This document shows, one piece after another, positions 36,352-44,667 of a stretch of DNA of 64,000 nt; within the stretch, counting starts at the first letter, position 1, and the number at the start of each line of letters is the position of its first letter. Under the pieces are notes generated by a model. It worked only from the letters and a program-made list of their open reading frames with translations. It was not told where the DNA came from and made no database searches. Made by a program: the position numbers and the translations under genes. Source of the stretch: Pseudomonadota bacterium (GTDB taxonomy: Bacteria > Pseudomonadota > Gammaproteobacteria > Steroidobacterales > JBCBZW01); NCBI GenBank assembly GCA_039193195.1, contig JBCCWS010000014.1:60184-124183 (forward strand), written 5' to 3'.

Positions 36352-36897
36352 TCATTGGGTGGGCGCGAGGCCCTGTGTGAGGGTGCGAGCTACGCGGCTG
36401 GCCGCGTCGTTCCGGGCCACATCGCCCGTGCCCACCGCGTGCCACCCCGCCCAGATGAGGGCATCGAAGGCGGTCGAGATCCAGCGATCGGGCACCAGGG
36501 GATCGAAGACGCCTTCCTCCTTCAGGCGTACTACCAGACTGTGCAAGCGCTCGGTCTGGTTGGCGTAGGCGGCGGCCACCTCAGGGTCACCCTCAAGGCC
36601 GACCGCACTCAGATAGTAGTAGCGATCCCCCAGAGGAATCACCGCTTCTAGCACGGCCTGCAGCAGGTCGTGGCCGCGCAGCTCGTCCACGTTCAAGTCC
36701 GCCACTGCCTCGTCACAAGCGCGGATGGCGTCCAAAGACACCTCTCGGAGCAGGGCATCTCGGCAGCTGAAGTGGCGGTGCAGGGTTGCCCTGCCGACCT
36801 GGGCTGCCTTAGCAACATCACCCAGGCTGGCGCCAGGGTTGGCGGCGAAGACTGAGATGGCGGCCTCGATGATGGCGGTACGGGTGCGGGCAGGCAT
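36352..36897 (-). CDS. TetR-family transcriptional regulator
   Basis: This 181-residue regulator has the TetR helix-turn-helix at residues about 5-50: RTAIIEAAISVFAANPGASL, DVAKAAQVGRATLHRHF. The ligand-binding C-terminal domain is less conserved and contains DRYYYLSAVGLEGDPEVAA and FDALIWAGWHAVGTGDVAR. The start has no strong ribosome site. The nearest candidate target is the propeller-cytochrome gene directly downstream, with a perfect inverted repeat between. A TGACTCA motif also occurs just upstream of this gene and inside that repeat. The ligand is unknown. Confidence 0.9.
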   Translation of the reverse strand: MPARTRTAIIEAAISVFAANPGASLGDVAKAAQVGRATLHRHFSCRDALLREVSLDAIRACDEAVADLNVDELRGHDLLQAVLEAVIPLGDRYYYLSAVGLEGDPEVAAAYANQTERLHSLVVRLKEEGVFDPLVPDRWISTAFDALIWAGWHAVGTGDVARNDAASRVARTLTQGLAPTQ

Positions 36898-37021
36898 GTC
36901 GGCTAGTGGGCGTCAGGTGGAATACAATTAGACTCGGATGATACAACGATGACTCATTTGAGCGGCCTCACGCAAGTGTGCCGCCGACCAGGCCGATACA
37001 CACGAAGCGCGCGTCGGCCGA

Positions 37022-37276
37022 TCACACAAAGATGTCCGCCAAAAACCAAAGCGACAAGCCGCCCCAGGTCAGCGTTGCTGCCCAGAACAAGACCGGCTGT
37101 ACGGTGCGCCGAATGGGCGTCAGCAGGTAGCTCTCAGCGCGCAACAGCCCCGACACCATCCAGTAGGCGAAGAGCAAGCCCCATACCCAATGCCATTGTA
37201 AGGCTGTCGCCATGATCAGCAGCGCGAGCGTCGCCACCGACAAGACGGGAACTAGCACATCCGGGGCTCGCTTCAC
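37022..37276 (-). CDS. Small two- or three-helix membrane protein
   Basis: This 84-residue protein starts MKRAPDVLVPVLSVATLALL and has hydrophobic segments at about 8-24, 29-43 and 60-80. It begins 21 bases after the stop of the Kef-type antiporter gene on the same strand, so it is probably in the same operon. No family is recognised. An accessory role for the antiporter is inference from position alone. Confidence 0.7.
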   Translation of the reverse strand: MKRAPDVLVPVLSVATLALLIMATALQWHWVWGLLFAYWMVSGLLRAESYLLTPIRRTVQPVLFWAATLTWGGLSLWFLADIFV

Positions 37277-37297
37277 CTTAACGGTCCTCCCTGCGCA

Positions 37298-38902
37298 CTA
37301 TTGCGCCATCTCTTCCTCAGTCTCCACCAGCGCTGCAAACCCCGCGCCCGCCTCCGTCGACAGGTTGAAGACCATCGATGCGCCCGCCTCGGCGATCGCA
37401 TCCACCTCATCCTCGAACTTGGCGGTGGCGGCGATCTCTCCGGTGAAGGCGTCCGCACGCATGCGCTCGATCACAGCCACGGTCGCTGCGCGGTTGGGCA
37501 AGGCGACCATGATTCTAAGGGGCACCGACGGCAGCACGAGTCGCTCCCAGAAGTCCGTATCGCTCGGATCCCCGGTGATGACCTCGCGCCCGGCACGACG
37601 GTGAAGCGCTTCGGTGACCGGATCGATGTCCACGCCGATCACCGTAGCGCCTTCACGGGCACGCATCGCATCGTAGGCCCCCGCCCCAACGCCGCCCATG
37701 CCGATGACCATCGTGCGGTAGGCGGACAGATCGATTCGATCGTCCTCCGGAATCCGTGAGCTGCGCTGCATGGCCTTGAAGTGCCCCGCGTGCCTCGCAT
37801 AGAGCGGCTTGGCAAACGCACCGACGCCCGCGGCGACCACGAACGAGAGGGCCAGAGCGACCGCTAGGGCGACCAACCAGTCGGACGCGAGCCACCCATT
37901 GCCGACGGCGATGGCGGTGACGATGAGCCCAAACTCGCTGAAGTTGGTCAGGTTTGCCGAGGCGATCAGCGCCGTGCGTGCGCGCAGGCGGAACGCTAGC
38001 ATCAGGGCGAAGAACAAGCCCCCTTTCAGCAAGATCAGCGGCGTCAACGCTGCCCCCAGCAGCAGCGTATCCACGGCCCACTCAGTGTTCAGACCGATCG
38101 ACAGAAAGAAGCCCAGCAAGAACAGGTCCTTGAAGCCGAACAGGGTCTTGCCTACCTCATCCGCCTTGGCATGGGTGCCGATAAGCACGCCGAGGATGAG
38201 CGCGCCAAGATCGCCCTTCAACCCCGCCCATTCGAACACCTCGGCGCCACCGAGCGCGAGCAGCAACCCGTAGAGCACGAGCAACTCGCCATGACCGGCG
38301 CGCTCGAGCAGGGCGTGCAGCACCGAACGCAGGGGAACCAGCAGCAGCAGCGCAGCGGCCCAGGGAGAGGGTAACTTGCCCATGGACGCGGCTAGAAACA
38401 TCACCGCGAATACGTCTTGGACGATTAGGATGCCGATCGCCACGCGCCCATGAAGGGCGGTCACCTCGCCGCTGTCCTCCAGTACCTTCACCACGAAGAC
38501 CGTGCTCGAGAAGCTCATGGCGAAGGCCAGCAAGGTCGTCTGCTGCCAGCTTAACCCGGCCAATGCGCCGAGGCCGAAGCCGCCAAGCCAGAGGAACAGT
38601 AGCGCACCGAACAGTATCGTAAGGCTGGTATGGGCGAGGGTGACACCCCATACATGGGGACGCAGGAGCGTGCCCAGGTTGAGCTTTAAGCCGACGGTAA
38701 ACAGCAGCAAGGTGATGCCAAGGTCCGACAGCTTCGCCAGCACTTCGCCGGAGGCACCGCCGTTGGCCTTGAGCAGAAAGCCCGCCGCGAGAAAGCCGAC
38801 CAGCGGCGGCACGCCGACAGCACGGGCCGCCAGGCCGCACGCGAAGGCCAGCGCGATCCACACGATATCGCCGAAGGCGATTGCTACCCAGTCGAATTCC
38901 AT
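37298..38902 (-). CDS. Kef-type cation:proton antiporter with NAD-binding domain
   Basis: I use the ATG giving MEFDWVAIAFGDIVWIALA (534 residues). A GTG twelve codons earlier is possible, and neither has a clear ribosome site. Residues about 10-375 are a CPA2 Na+/H+-exchanger domain (about twelve helices) with VPPLVGFLAAGFLLK near the start, LLFTVGLKL, ILIVQDVFAVMFLA and GLKGDLGALILGVLIG. Residues about 400-520 are a TrkA-N Rossmann domain with MVIGMGGVGAGAYDAM and VIGVDIDP. This is the KefB/KefC architecture of potassium efflux systems. It lacks the separate KefF/G ancillary gene; a small membrane protein gene follows it. Confidence 0.92.
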   Translation of the reverse strand: MEFDWVAIAFGDIVWIALAFACGLAARAVGVPPLVGFLAAGFLLKANGGASGEVLAKLSDLGITLLLFTVGLKLNLGTLLRPHVWGVTLAHTSLTILFGALLFLWLGGFGLGALAGLSWQQTTLLAFAMSFSSTVFVVKVLEDSGEVTALHGRVAIGILIVQDVFAVMFLAASMGKLPSPWAAALLLLVPLRSVLHALLERAGHGELLVLYGLLLALGGAEVFEWAGLKGDLGALILGVLIGTHAKADEVGKTLFGFKDLFLLGFFLSIGLNTEWAVDTLLLGAALTPLILLKGGLFFALMLAFRLRARTALIASANLTNFSEFGLIVTAIAVGNGWLASDWLVALAVALALSFVVAAGVGAFAKPLYARHAGHFKAMQRSSRIPEDDRIDLSAYRTMVIGMGGVGAGAYDAMRAREGATVIGVDIDPVTEALHRRAGREVITGDPSDTDFWERLVLPSVPLRIMVALPNRAATVAVIERMRADAFTGEIAATAKFEDEVDAIAEAGASMVFNLSTEAGAGFAALVETEEEMAQ

Positions 38903-39262
38903 TGCGGCGCCGGTCCGTCGGGCGAGTCGCCAGGACACATGCTACGCCAAGCTCGAGCGCTACTCCCAGCGCGAAGACTGCCTATTGACGAAGATCATCG
39001 GACCCTTGGCCCTGAGTCGGCACCCGCCTGCGGTACCCGCGACGCCACGGCGCGATGGTCCCACTGATGCCGAAGGCGGGCGGGAGGCAGGTCAGTGCCC
39101 GCCTCGTCATGCTCCTTATTTCGAGTAGTTGCCAATTAGCGCAGCAACAAACCTAAGCGTCGGACGCCGGGTATCGACCGGTCCACAAACGCGTGATTTC
39201 GTCTCAAGGCGGGTGCCAGCAACGCCGTTAATCGCAAAGGACCCGGTACGAGTTTGCCCCCT
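38903..39262. other. Intergenic region, no gene recognised
   Basis: This 360-base gap separates the divergent antiporter gene and the DUF6436-like gene. It must contain their promoters. The only structure seen is a weak hairpin at 39075-39103 (GGCGGGC with GCCCGCC, 15-base loop). No protein-like reading frame was recognised. Confidence 0.5.
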
Positions 39263-39904
39263 ATGGCCGCCAACCCCGACACACTGCTCGACCCGCTGGC
39301 TACGCCTCCTGCGCGAAGCACCCAGCCCCTCGCCTGGATTCTGGCCCTGGGCTGGCTCCTGGTCGCGAGCGCGCTGCTGTGGGAGGTGGGCCCGGGCTCT
39401 GGGACGATATGGGCGTTCGACTCGAAGGAAGATCGGCAAGCGTTCGTGTTCGATCGCGACGCCGTCGCCCGCGCCCTCGCCACGCGAGCGGCCCTGCTGG
39501 TGCCGGCTTCCTACGAGGCGACGGTCTTGCATATCGCCGCTGAGAGCTGTCGCTGTGGTGCCCGCGGCAAGCCGCACCGCCAGCGCATCGAGGCTGCCTT
39601 CGCCGATCGCGGGGTGCGCTTTGTGACCATCGCGCCCGACACGCCCTTCTCCGCCGCCCTACGCGAGGCAGTACCTGCCGCCCCAGCAGCGGTGGTGCTA
39701 GATCGCACGGGGCGCGTGCTGTACGCCGGCTCATATTCGAACGACGACATGTGCCTGCCGCGTCGCGGCGAAGGGGCCGTCGAGCGCAGTTTGCACGCGC
39801 TCCTCGACGGCGAGACAGCGCCCATCTTCAACCCCCTAGGCGTTGGCTGCCTATGCCCGCTCCCTGGGGCCCAATCAAAATCATCAATGCACTGGACGCG
39901 GTAG
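39263..39904 (+). CDS. Membrane-anchored thioredoxin-like protein (DUF6436-like)
   Basis: The ATG at 39263 gives 213 residues. A TTG three codons earlier is an alternative. One membrane helix (about 23-43) anchors a soluble domain. That domain begins with VFDRDAVARAL and contains VLHIAAESCRCGARGKPH, where thioredoxins have their active site, then PAAPAAVVLDRTGRVLYAG with a cis-Pro-like loop, and a late GVGCLCPLP. The pattern fits DUF6436 proteins as I recall them, which I hold with moderate confidence. The paired cysteines (CRC and CLC) suggest redox or metal binding. No operon partner is apparent, and a MITE-like element follows 89 bases later. Confidence 0.7.
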   Translation: MAANPDTLLDPLATPPARSTQPLAWILALGWLLVASALLWEVGPGSGTIWAFDSKEDRQAFVFDRDAVARALATRAALLVPASYEATVLHIAAESCRCGARGKPHRQRIEAAFADRGVRFVTIAPDTPFSAALREAVPAAPAAVVLDRTGRVLYAGSYSNDDMCLPRRGEGAVERSLHALLDGETAPIFNPLGVGCLCPLPGAQSKSSMHWTR

Positions 39905-39993
39905 ATGCTCCATAAAAGACAGGGCAGGTGAAGACGATGATCTCGCGATGTGGATGCTGTCCGAGGCGGCGTCGGCCTAGGAGAGTGCAGACC

Positions 39994-40165
39994 TAGTGGG
40001 CCGCTTGGTAAATAAGGTGACGCTCAGTCTGCGTAGGGGCAGCGTCAGCAAGGCGCGTCGCGCAGCCAATGGCATCGCCATTGGCAAGCGATGCAACGCC
40101 GCGAACGCTGCCCCCTGGGCAGACCCGAAGGGCGAGTAGCACCTTATTTACCAAGCGGCCCACTA
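39994..40165. mobile_element. MITE-like palindromic element, 172 bp, TA-flanked
   Basis: Perfect 26-bp terminal inverted repeats lie at 39994-40019 and 40140-40165, beginning TAGTGGGCCGCTTGG and its complement. The interior is also partly palindromic: GGGGCAGCGT pairs with ACGCTGCCCC, and the centre is GCCAATGG then CCATTGGC. It has no coding capacity. The outermost TA on each side could be a TA target duplication, as made by IS630/Tc1-type transposases. The right end provides the stop codon of the LEA-type lipoprotein gene. Parent transposase not in window. Confidence 0.65.
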
Positions 40166-40645
40166 AGGAGCGCGCATCGCATCGAGCTCCAGCACGCCCT
40201 CCTCCTCGATCCGAATCGCCGGCAGTAGGGCGCTCACGTCCAGCCGCGCGGCCAGGCGCCAGCGGACATCCGTGTCCTCGCCTCGCAACATCCCGCTGAC
40301 AAAGCGCACGCTGTCGACAACGTTCAGGGTGGCCGGCAGCACGATGTTCGCTTCGCCGTAGCCCTCCACCTCGGGCAAGTTGTTTGCCACGCCCTCCACC
40401 ACCTCGAGATCATTCAGGAACAGGCGGTAGCTCATGCCACGCATGGAGAGCGATGACGCGTTCGGATTGACCACGAGCAGGTCGATCTCGAAACGCGGCA
40501 CCAGCTGATTGCCCTGCGACGACAGGGGCCGCACGCCGAGCACCCGCACGGAAGGCGCTTCGAACTGAGGATTTAGGCTGGAGCAGCCGCTGGCCAGCGA
40601 CACTAGGATGCCGAGCGTAAGAACCGAAAGTAGTGCGCATCTCAT
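40163..40645 (-). CDS. LEA type-2-like lipoprotein
   Basis: This 160-residue protein has a lipoprotein signal with lipobox LASGC (Cys21), then a single beta-sandwich of the late-embryogenesis-abundant type-2 kind: PSVRVLGVRP, FEIDLLVVNPNASSLSMRGM, YRLFLNDLEVVEGVANNLP and VPATL-like strands. The NPN turn is typical. Bacterial members are envelope lipoproteins of uncertain function. The last codons read DAMRAP followed by TAG at 40163-40165, and that TAG is made by the edge of the MITE-like element, so the C-terminus may have been trimmed or altered by its insertion. The 5' side has no obvious operon partner. Confidence 0.82.
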   Translation of the reverse strand: MRCALLSVLTLGILVSLASGCSSLNPQFEAPSVRVLGVRPLSSQGNQLVPRFEIDLLVVNPNASSLSMRGMSYRLFLNDLEVVEGVANNLPEVEGYGEANIVLPATLNVVDSVRFVSGMLRGEDTDVRWRLAARLDVSALLPAIRIEEEGVLELDAMRAP

Positions 40646-40760
40646 GCGCCGAGTATAGCCGCGCCTTCGTACTCAGCGCTGCCTTTGCAGGGATATCGTC
40701 GGCGGTAGCCTCCCATCGCTGGACACTGGCGGATGAGAGGATGCGGGCGCGGCCGGGCGC

Positions 40761-40913
40761 ATGATTCCGACCTACTCGCAAGATCATAGCGCCGCCACCT
40801 TGGCGCGTTGGATGGGCATGGGCGAATCGAGCCTCGATGCGATGTTCCCGTACCTCACCAACTTCGAGGCGCGGGACCTCGACTTCATGGGCGCACAACT
40901 CGATAACACCTGA
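40761..40913 (+). pseudogene. C-terminal remnant of a DUF1501 protein
   Basis: Fifty codons read MIPTYSQDHSAATLARWMG, then LDAMFPYLTNFEARDLDFM, ending QLDNT. This is the C-terminal signature of DUF1501 (sulfatase-like, Tat-exported) proteins, where a similar VDQYAATLARWFG and FPNL..F..RDL..M occur. In-frame sequence upstream is stopped by TGA about 27 bases earlier and the rest of the roughly 450-residue protein is missing. It is therefore a remnant, possibly left by a deletion near the MITE-like element. Confidence 0.6.
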
Positions 40914-40972
40914 CGCGTACGAGGCGCGCGTCTGCCGTAGACTAGGGGTATCGCTCGTCGACGGGGAACTCG

Positions 40973-43648
40973 ATGCTCTCAGGATGTCCAGCGGTCCGAG
41001 GACGGACTCTCGGCCGCACCATCGCCCGGGCAGCGGTAAGCACGTTCGCACTTGTCTCGTTTGCGCTGCTCAGCCCCTGCGCGGGTGCTCAGTCCTTGCG
41101 TGAGCAGATCGATCTAACCCTCAATGGGCAGCTGGCCGTTGCGCAACGTTTGGAGGTGCTGGAAGAGGTCTTCGAGGCGCTCGAGGCGATCCCTGAGGTA
41201 GATCTGCAGCTGCTAGCCCACGCATACGGCGCGCGCGGCTACGCCTTCCTCGAGGCGGGCCGCCTCGATGAGGGCATGGCGATACTCGACGAAGGGCTCG
41301 CGCGCGTCCCTGCAAACCAAGCGCCTGACCAGCACATTAATCTGCGCTCCATGCGCGCGGCCATGCTGCTCGCGGCGGGACAGACGGAGCGGTCGGTTGG
41401 CGAGTATGAATCGATCTTCGAGAACTTGCCCGACACGGTGGACCCCGGCGTTGAGCTGCGCGCGCGCTCCAACTACGCAAACGCTCTGTTCGAGGCTGGT
41501 CGTATCCTGGCGGCCTCAGAAGTGTTACGCGAACTGATACCCATGGCCGAGGCCCAGGGCGATGACCGCGTGGCTCTCGCCCTCGGCAACAACCTGCTTG
41601 TGATCCTGATCCAACGTGGCTTGTACGACGATGCCCAAGAGTGGCTCGATCGTCTAAGCCACCTGCGCCAACGGCCAAACGACATCTCCCTAATAGGCTC
41701 CCTTCATCTACATGAGCTCGAGCTTCGGCGCATCTTCGGAGATCCAGAAGGAGCTGCCGAGGGCCTAAGGGAATTCGTGAGCAGCGACGCACCTGGCAAC
41801 GCCTCGATCATCGGCAACGCCTACGAGTACCTCGGCGACGCGGAACGCGAGCTCGGCCGCCTAGACGCGGCGCAAGCGGCCGGTCGCCGCGCGATAGAGC
41901 TCCTGCAGAAGGTGCCGTGGGAGCTGCCGGAAGCCCGTATCTCCCTCGCCCGCACGCTCCTCGCCATGGGACAACCCGCGCAGGCCGAAGCGGTTCTCGA
42001 TAACATCTCGAAGGCCGCGCAGCTCTCCCCCGCCCGCAGCAGCACCGTGTCCAGCCTGCGCCTGGAGGCACAGATCCGTCGGGCGGGGCTCGAGCGGTCT
42101 GCGACGGAACTGCAGAAGCTGCTGCAGGCGCTAGAAGACGATCGTCAGATCGACTCCCTTGACTACACGCGATACTACGACGCACGCCTGGAGGCCCAAC
42201 GCCAGCAGTCGCAGATCGCCCATATGCACGAAGCGGAAGCGCTGCTGGCCGCCGAGGCTGGCGCTGCCGAGGCGCGTGCACGCGAGCTAGAAACCCGTCA
42301 GGCCGCCCTGCGCGATCATCGCAACCTGGTGATCGCCCTCATGCTGCTCAGTTGTATCGGTGTGCTCGCGGCGCTCTACAGCGTCAATCGTCGCGAGTTT
42401 CAGCGCAGGCTTTTGGAGGGGGAGCAACGGCGCAATCGTGCACTGAGCGTTGCGGTGGAAGAGCAAGCCGTGCAGCTGAAACAGCAGCTGCGCGAACAAG
42501 CGGAGATGGAACGCGCTCTGAACGACAAAAAGCACACAGAGCAGATCGGTCAGATCGCAGGCAACGTGGCCCATGACTTCAACAACCTGCTGCAGGTGAT
42601 CTACTCAGCCAACGAAACGCTTGATCGCCAGCTCACCGACCCAGGCGCACGCGACATGCTGCGCGTGTCCAATCAGTCCGTAGGCTACGCGCGCGCCATG
42701 ACGCATCAGCTGCTGGCCTACGCTCGCCAGCAGGAACTGGTGCCAAGACCCGTGGACGTAGTGGCCCTGCTGCGCGACAGTCGAACCTTGCTCCGCTCAG
42801 CGGTCGGCGAGGAGGTGTCGATCGAGTTCGATCTGCCCAAACGGGCGGTGGCGATGCTGGATGCCTCCAAGCTCACCACCGCGGTGTTGAACTTGCTGAC
42901 GAACGCCGCGGACGCGATGCCCGCCGGCGGCTTGGTGCGGGTCACGGTCAGCCAACAGGCGTGCAGCGAGGGCAGCACCGAGGAATGGTCTTCCCTGGCG
43001 CCCGGGCAATACGTAATCATTCGCGTGTCCGACACGGGTACGGGGATGGACACCTCCACCCTAGAGCGGGCCTGCGAACCGTTCTACAGCACTAAGGCTG
43101 AGCACGCGGGCACGGGCCTCGGGCTAAGTTCAGTGTACGGCTTCGTCCGCCAAACCGGCGGTGATCTGCGCATCGCGAGCGCGCCGACCTTCGGCACTAC
43201 GATCAGCCTCGCCCTGCCCGCTGCCTCCGGTGCGCCCGAGGACTGCGAAGCAGGTGAGGTGAGCGTTGAGTCCTCATTGACCGGGATGGGCGAACGGGTG
43301 CTCGTGGTGGAGGACAACGATCTGGTAGCCAGCTCCGTGTGCGCCGTGCTAGAGGGCATGTTCGCCTCGGTTCGGCGCTTGAGTTCAGCAGATGAGGCGA
43401 TCGCACATCTGGCCGAGGGGCACGACTACGACGTAGTGCTGTCGGACGTTAGGATGCCGGGCGAGCACGATGGCTACGACCTTGCCCGTTGGCTGGAAGA
43501 GCATCGCCCGTCCCTGTCGACGATCCTCATGAGCGGCTTCAGCGACCACCTCGACGACGACTGCACTTTCCGCCTGATCCACAAGCCGTTCTCGCGCAAC
43601 GAGCTGCGCGCAGCCCTACGTGCAAGGGAGCCACTAGCGCCGTCTTAG
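40973..43648 (+). CDS. TPR-sensor hybrid histidine kinase (NtrB-like core, C-terminal receiver)
   Basis: This 891-residue protein has a signal-like N-terminus (cut near GAQ, about residue 40), then periplasmic TPR-like helical repeats (about 45-430), a membrane helix near 443-462 (LVIALMLLSCIGVLAALYSV) and a coiled coil. The histidine box is GNVAHDFNNLLQ with His534, of the type seen in NtrB-like kinases. The ATPase domain has VLNLLTNAADAMPAGG, VSDTGTGMD and AGTGLGLSSVYGFV. The receiver has Asp825 (VVLSDVRMPG) and Lys in HKPF. All relay residues are present. No separate output regulator adjoins it. It converges on the MarR gene with overlapping stops. Confidence 0.92.
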   Translation: MLSGCPAVRGRTLGRTIARAAVSTFALVSFALLSPCAGAQSLREQIDLTLNGQLAVAQRLEVLEEVFEALEAIPEVDLQLLAHAYGARGYAFLEAGRLDEGMAILDEGLARVPANQAPDQHINLRSMRAAMLLAAGQTERSVGEYESIFENLPDTVDPGVELRARSNYANALFEAGRILAASEVLRELIPMAEAQGDDRVALALGNNLLVILIQRGLYDDAQEWLDRLSHLRQRPNDISLIGSLHLHELELRRIFGDPEGAAEGLREFVSSDAPGNASIIGNAYEYLGDAERELGRLDAAQAAGRRAIELLQKVPWELPEARISLARTLLAMGQPAQAEAVLDNISKAAQLSPARSSTVSSLRLEAQIRRAGLERSATELQKLLQALEDDRQIDSLDYTRYYDARLEAQRQQSQIAHMHEAEALLAAEAGAAEARARELETRQAALRDHRNLVIALMLLSCIGVLAALYSVNRREFQRRLLEGEQRRNRALSVAVEEQAVQLKQQLREQAEMERALNDKKHTEQIGQIAGNVAHDFNNLLQVIYSANETLDRQLTDPGARDMLRVSNQSVGYARAMTHQLLAYARQQELVPRPVDVVALLRDSRTLLRSAVGEEVSIEFDLPKRAVAMLDASKLTTAVLNLLTNAADAMPAGGLVRVTVSQQACSEGSTEEWSSLAPGQYVIIRVSDTGTGMDTSTLERACEPFYSTKAEHAGTGLGLSSVYGFVRQTGGDLRIASAPTFGTTISLALPAASGAPEDCEAGEVSVESSLTGMGERVLVVEDNDLVASSVCAVLEGMFASVRRLSSADEAIAHLAEGHDYDVVLSDVRMPGEHDGYDLARWLEEHRPSLSTILMSGFSDHLDDDCTFRLIHKPFSRNELRAALRAREPLAPS

Positions 43649-44115
43649 CCGATGTCCGTATCCACGTGCAGCATCGGTGCGGCATCGATACCTTCCGCGT
43701 CCATGAGCACGGCAAGGCGCTGCAGAGCGGAGACGATCATCGACTTCTCCCAGTCCTCAAGGGCCGCAAAGCGCTCCACGAACTCCTCCTGCAACAGGGC
43801 TGGCGCATCATCGAGCACCTTCTCCCCGGCATCGGTGAGTTCGGCGTGCACCACGCGCTTGTCTACATCGCTGCGCCTGCGCCGCACGAGGCTATTCTTC
43901 TCCAGCCGGTCGATGATCGTCGTCATCGTTGCCTGACTCAGGCTCATCTGGGTGGCGAGTCGGGAAATCGACACACCCTCCAGCTCCTTGATCGTCTGCA
44001 GCGTCAGCACCTGCGGGGACGTGAGCCCCGAGCCCTTGCGCAAGCGCCGTGAGTGCAGGGTCATCGCTCTGATGATCTTGCGCAGCGCGATCAAGACCGT
44101 GTTTTCGTCCGTCAA
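43645..44115 (-). CDS. MarR-family transcriptional regulator
   Basis: This 156-residue winged-helix regulator has the MarR core: LTSPQVLTLQTIKELEGVS, ISRLATQMSLSQATMTTIID as the recognition helix region, then RLEKNSLVRRRRSDVDKRV and the wing VVHAELTDAGEKVL. It is divergent from the TonB receptor gene, with a 550-base AT-rich region between that holds a TTACGTAA palindrome. Control of the receptor and the following sulfotransferase is a reasonable inference. Effector unknown. Confidence 0.9.
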   Translation of the reverse strand: MTDENTVLIALRKIIRAMTLHSRRLRKGSGLTSPQVLTLQTIKELEGVSISRLATQMSLSQATMTTIIDRLEKNSLVRRRRSDVDKRVVHAELTDAGEKVLDDAPALLQEEFVERFAALEDWEKSMIVSALQRLAVLMDAEGIDAAPMLHVDTDIG

Positions 44116-44667
44116 GCCAATCGCTCCTGAACTGGCGGTATGGAGATGCGGGCACTATACGACCGCACTCCGGAGAGGGGAACGAGCGGACACATCGCAC
44201 CGCGCGCCCCAATCAACAGGCGAATGCCGGGCAGTTGGGCCTGAATGCGCAACCGAAAAATTCCTTCGGACCGAAATCTTTTTCCAACTCCGCCCGCCAC
44301 AATGACCTTATCTTACGTAAACAACTACATGTTTTTGCGTATTATTCTATTCTTCTCGCGCAAAGTGTAAACTCCGACTATCGGATGAAATACTCACGAC
44401 TCTAAACATCTCCCCCCCGGGACGGGAAAGGGCGCCCTTGAAGGACGGTTGGCAGTCGACCCTACACACGGACGATCACCTGGCAGGCGCCCACTCGGGG
44501 CCGCATGAGGGCGACCAGGCCCCTGCTCAAAGCACTGCGCCAAAACCTACGCTCCCCCTTACGCCGACCTACGCCACGCGGTGCCGACATCGATTCGACT
44601 CGCCCAGGCATCCATCGCGCCCGCGCCCTATGGCTCTACGCATCTAGTTGAGGAAACGAGGCAACTC
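44116..44667. promoter_or_regulatory. AT-rich intergenic region between MarR and TonB receptor genes
   Basis: The part from about 44260 to 44400 is much richer in A and T than its surroundings and contains the palindrome TTACGTAA at 44313-44320, followed by ATGTTTTTGCGTATTATTC. It is the likely shared promoter/operator region of the divergent marR and receptor genes. No reading frame of note is present. Confidence 0.5.
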
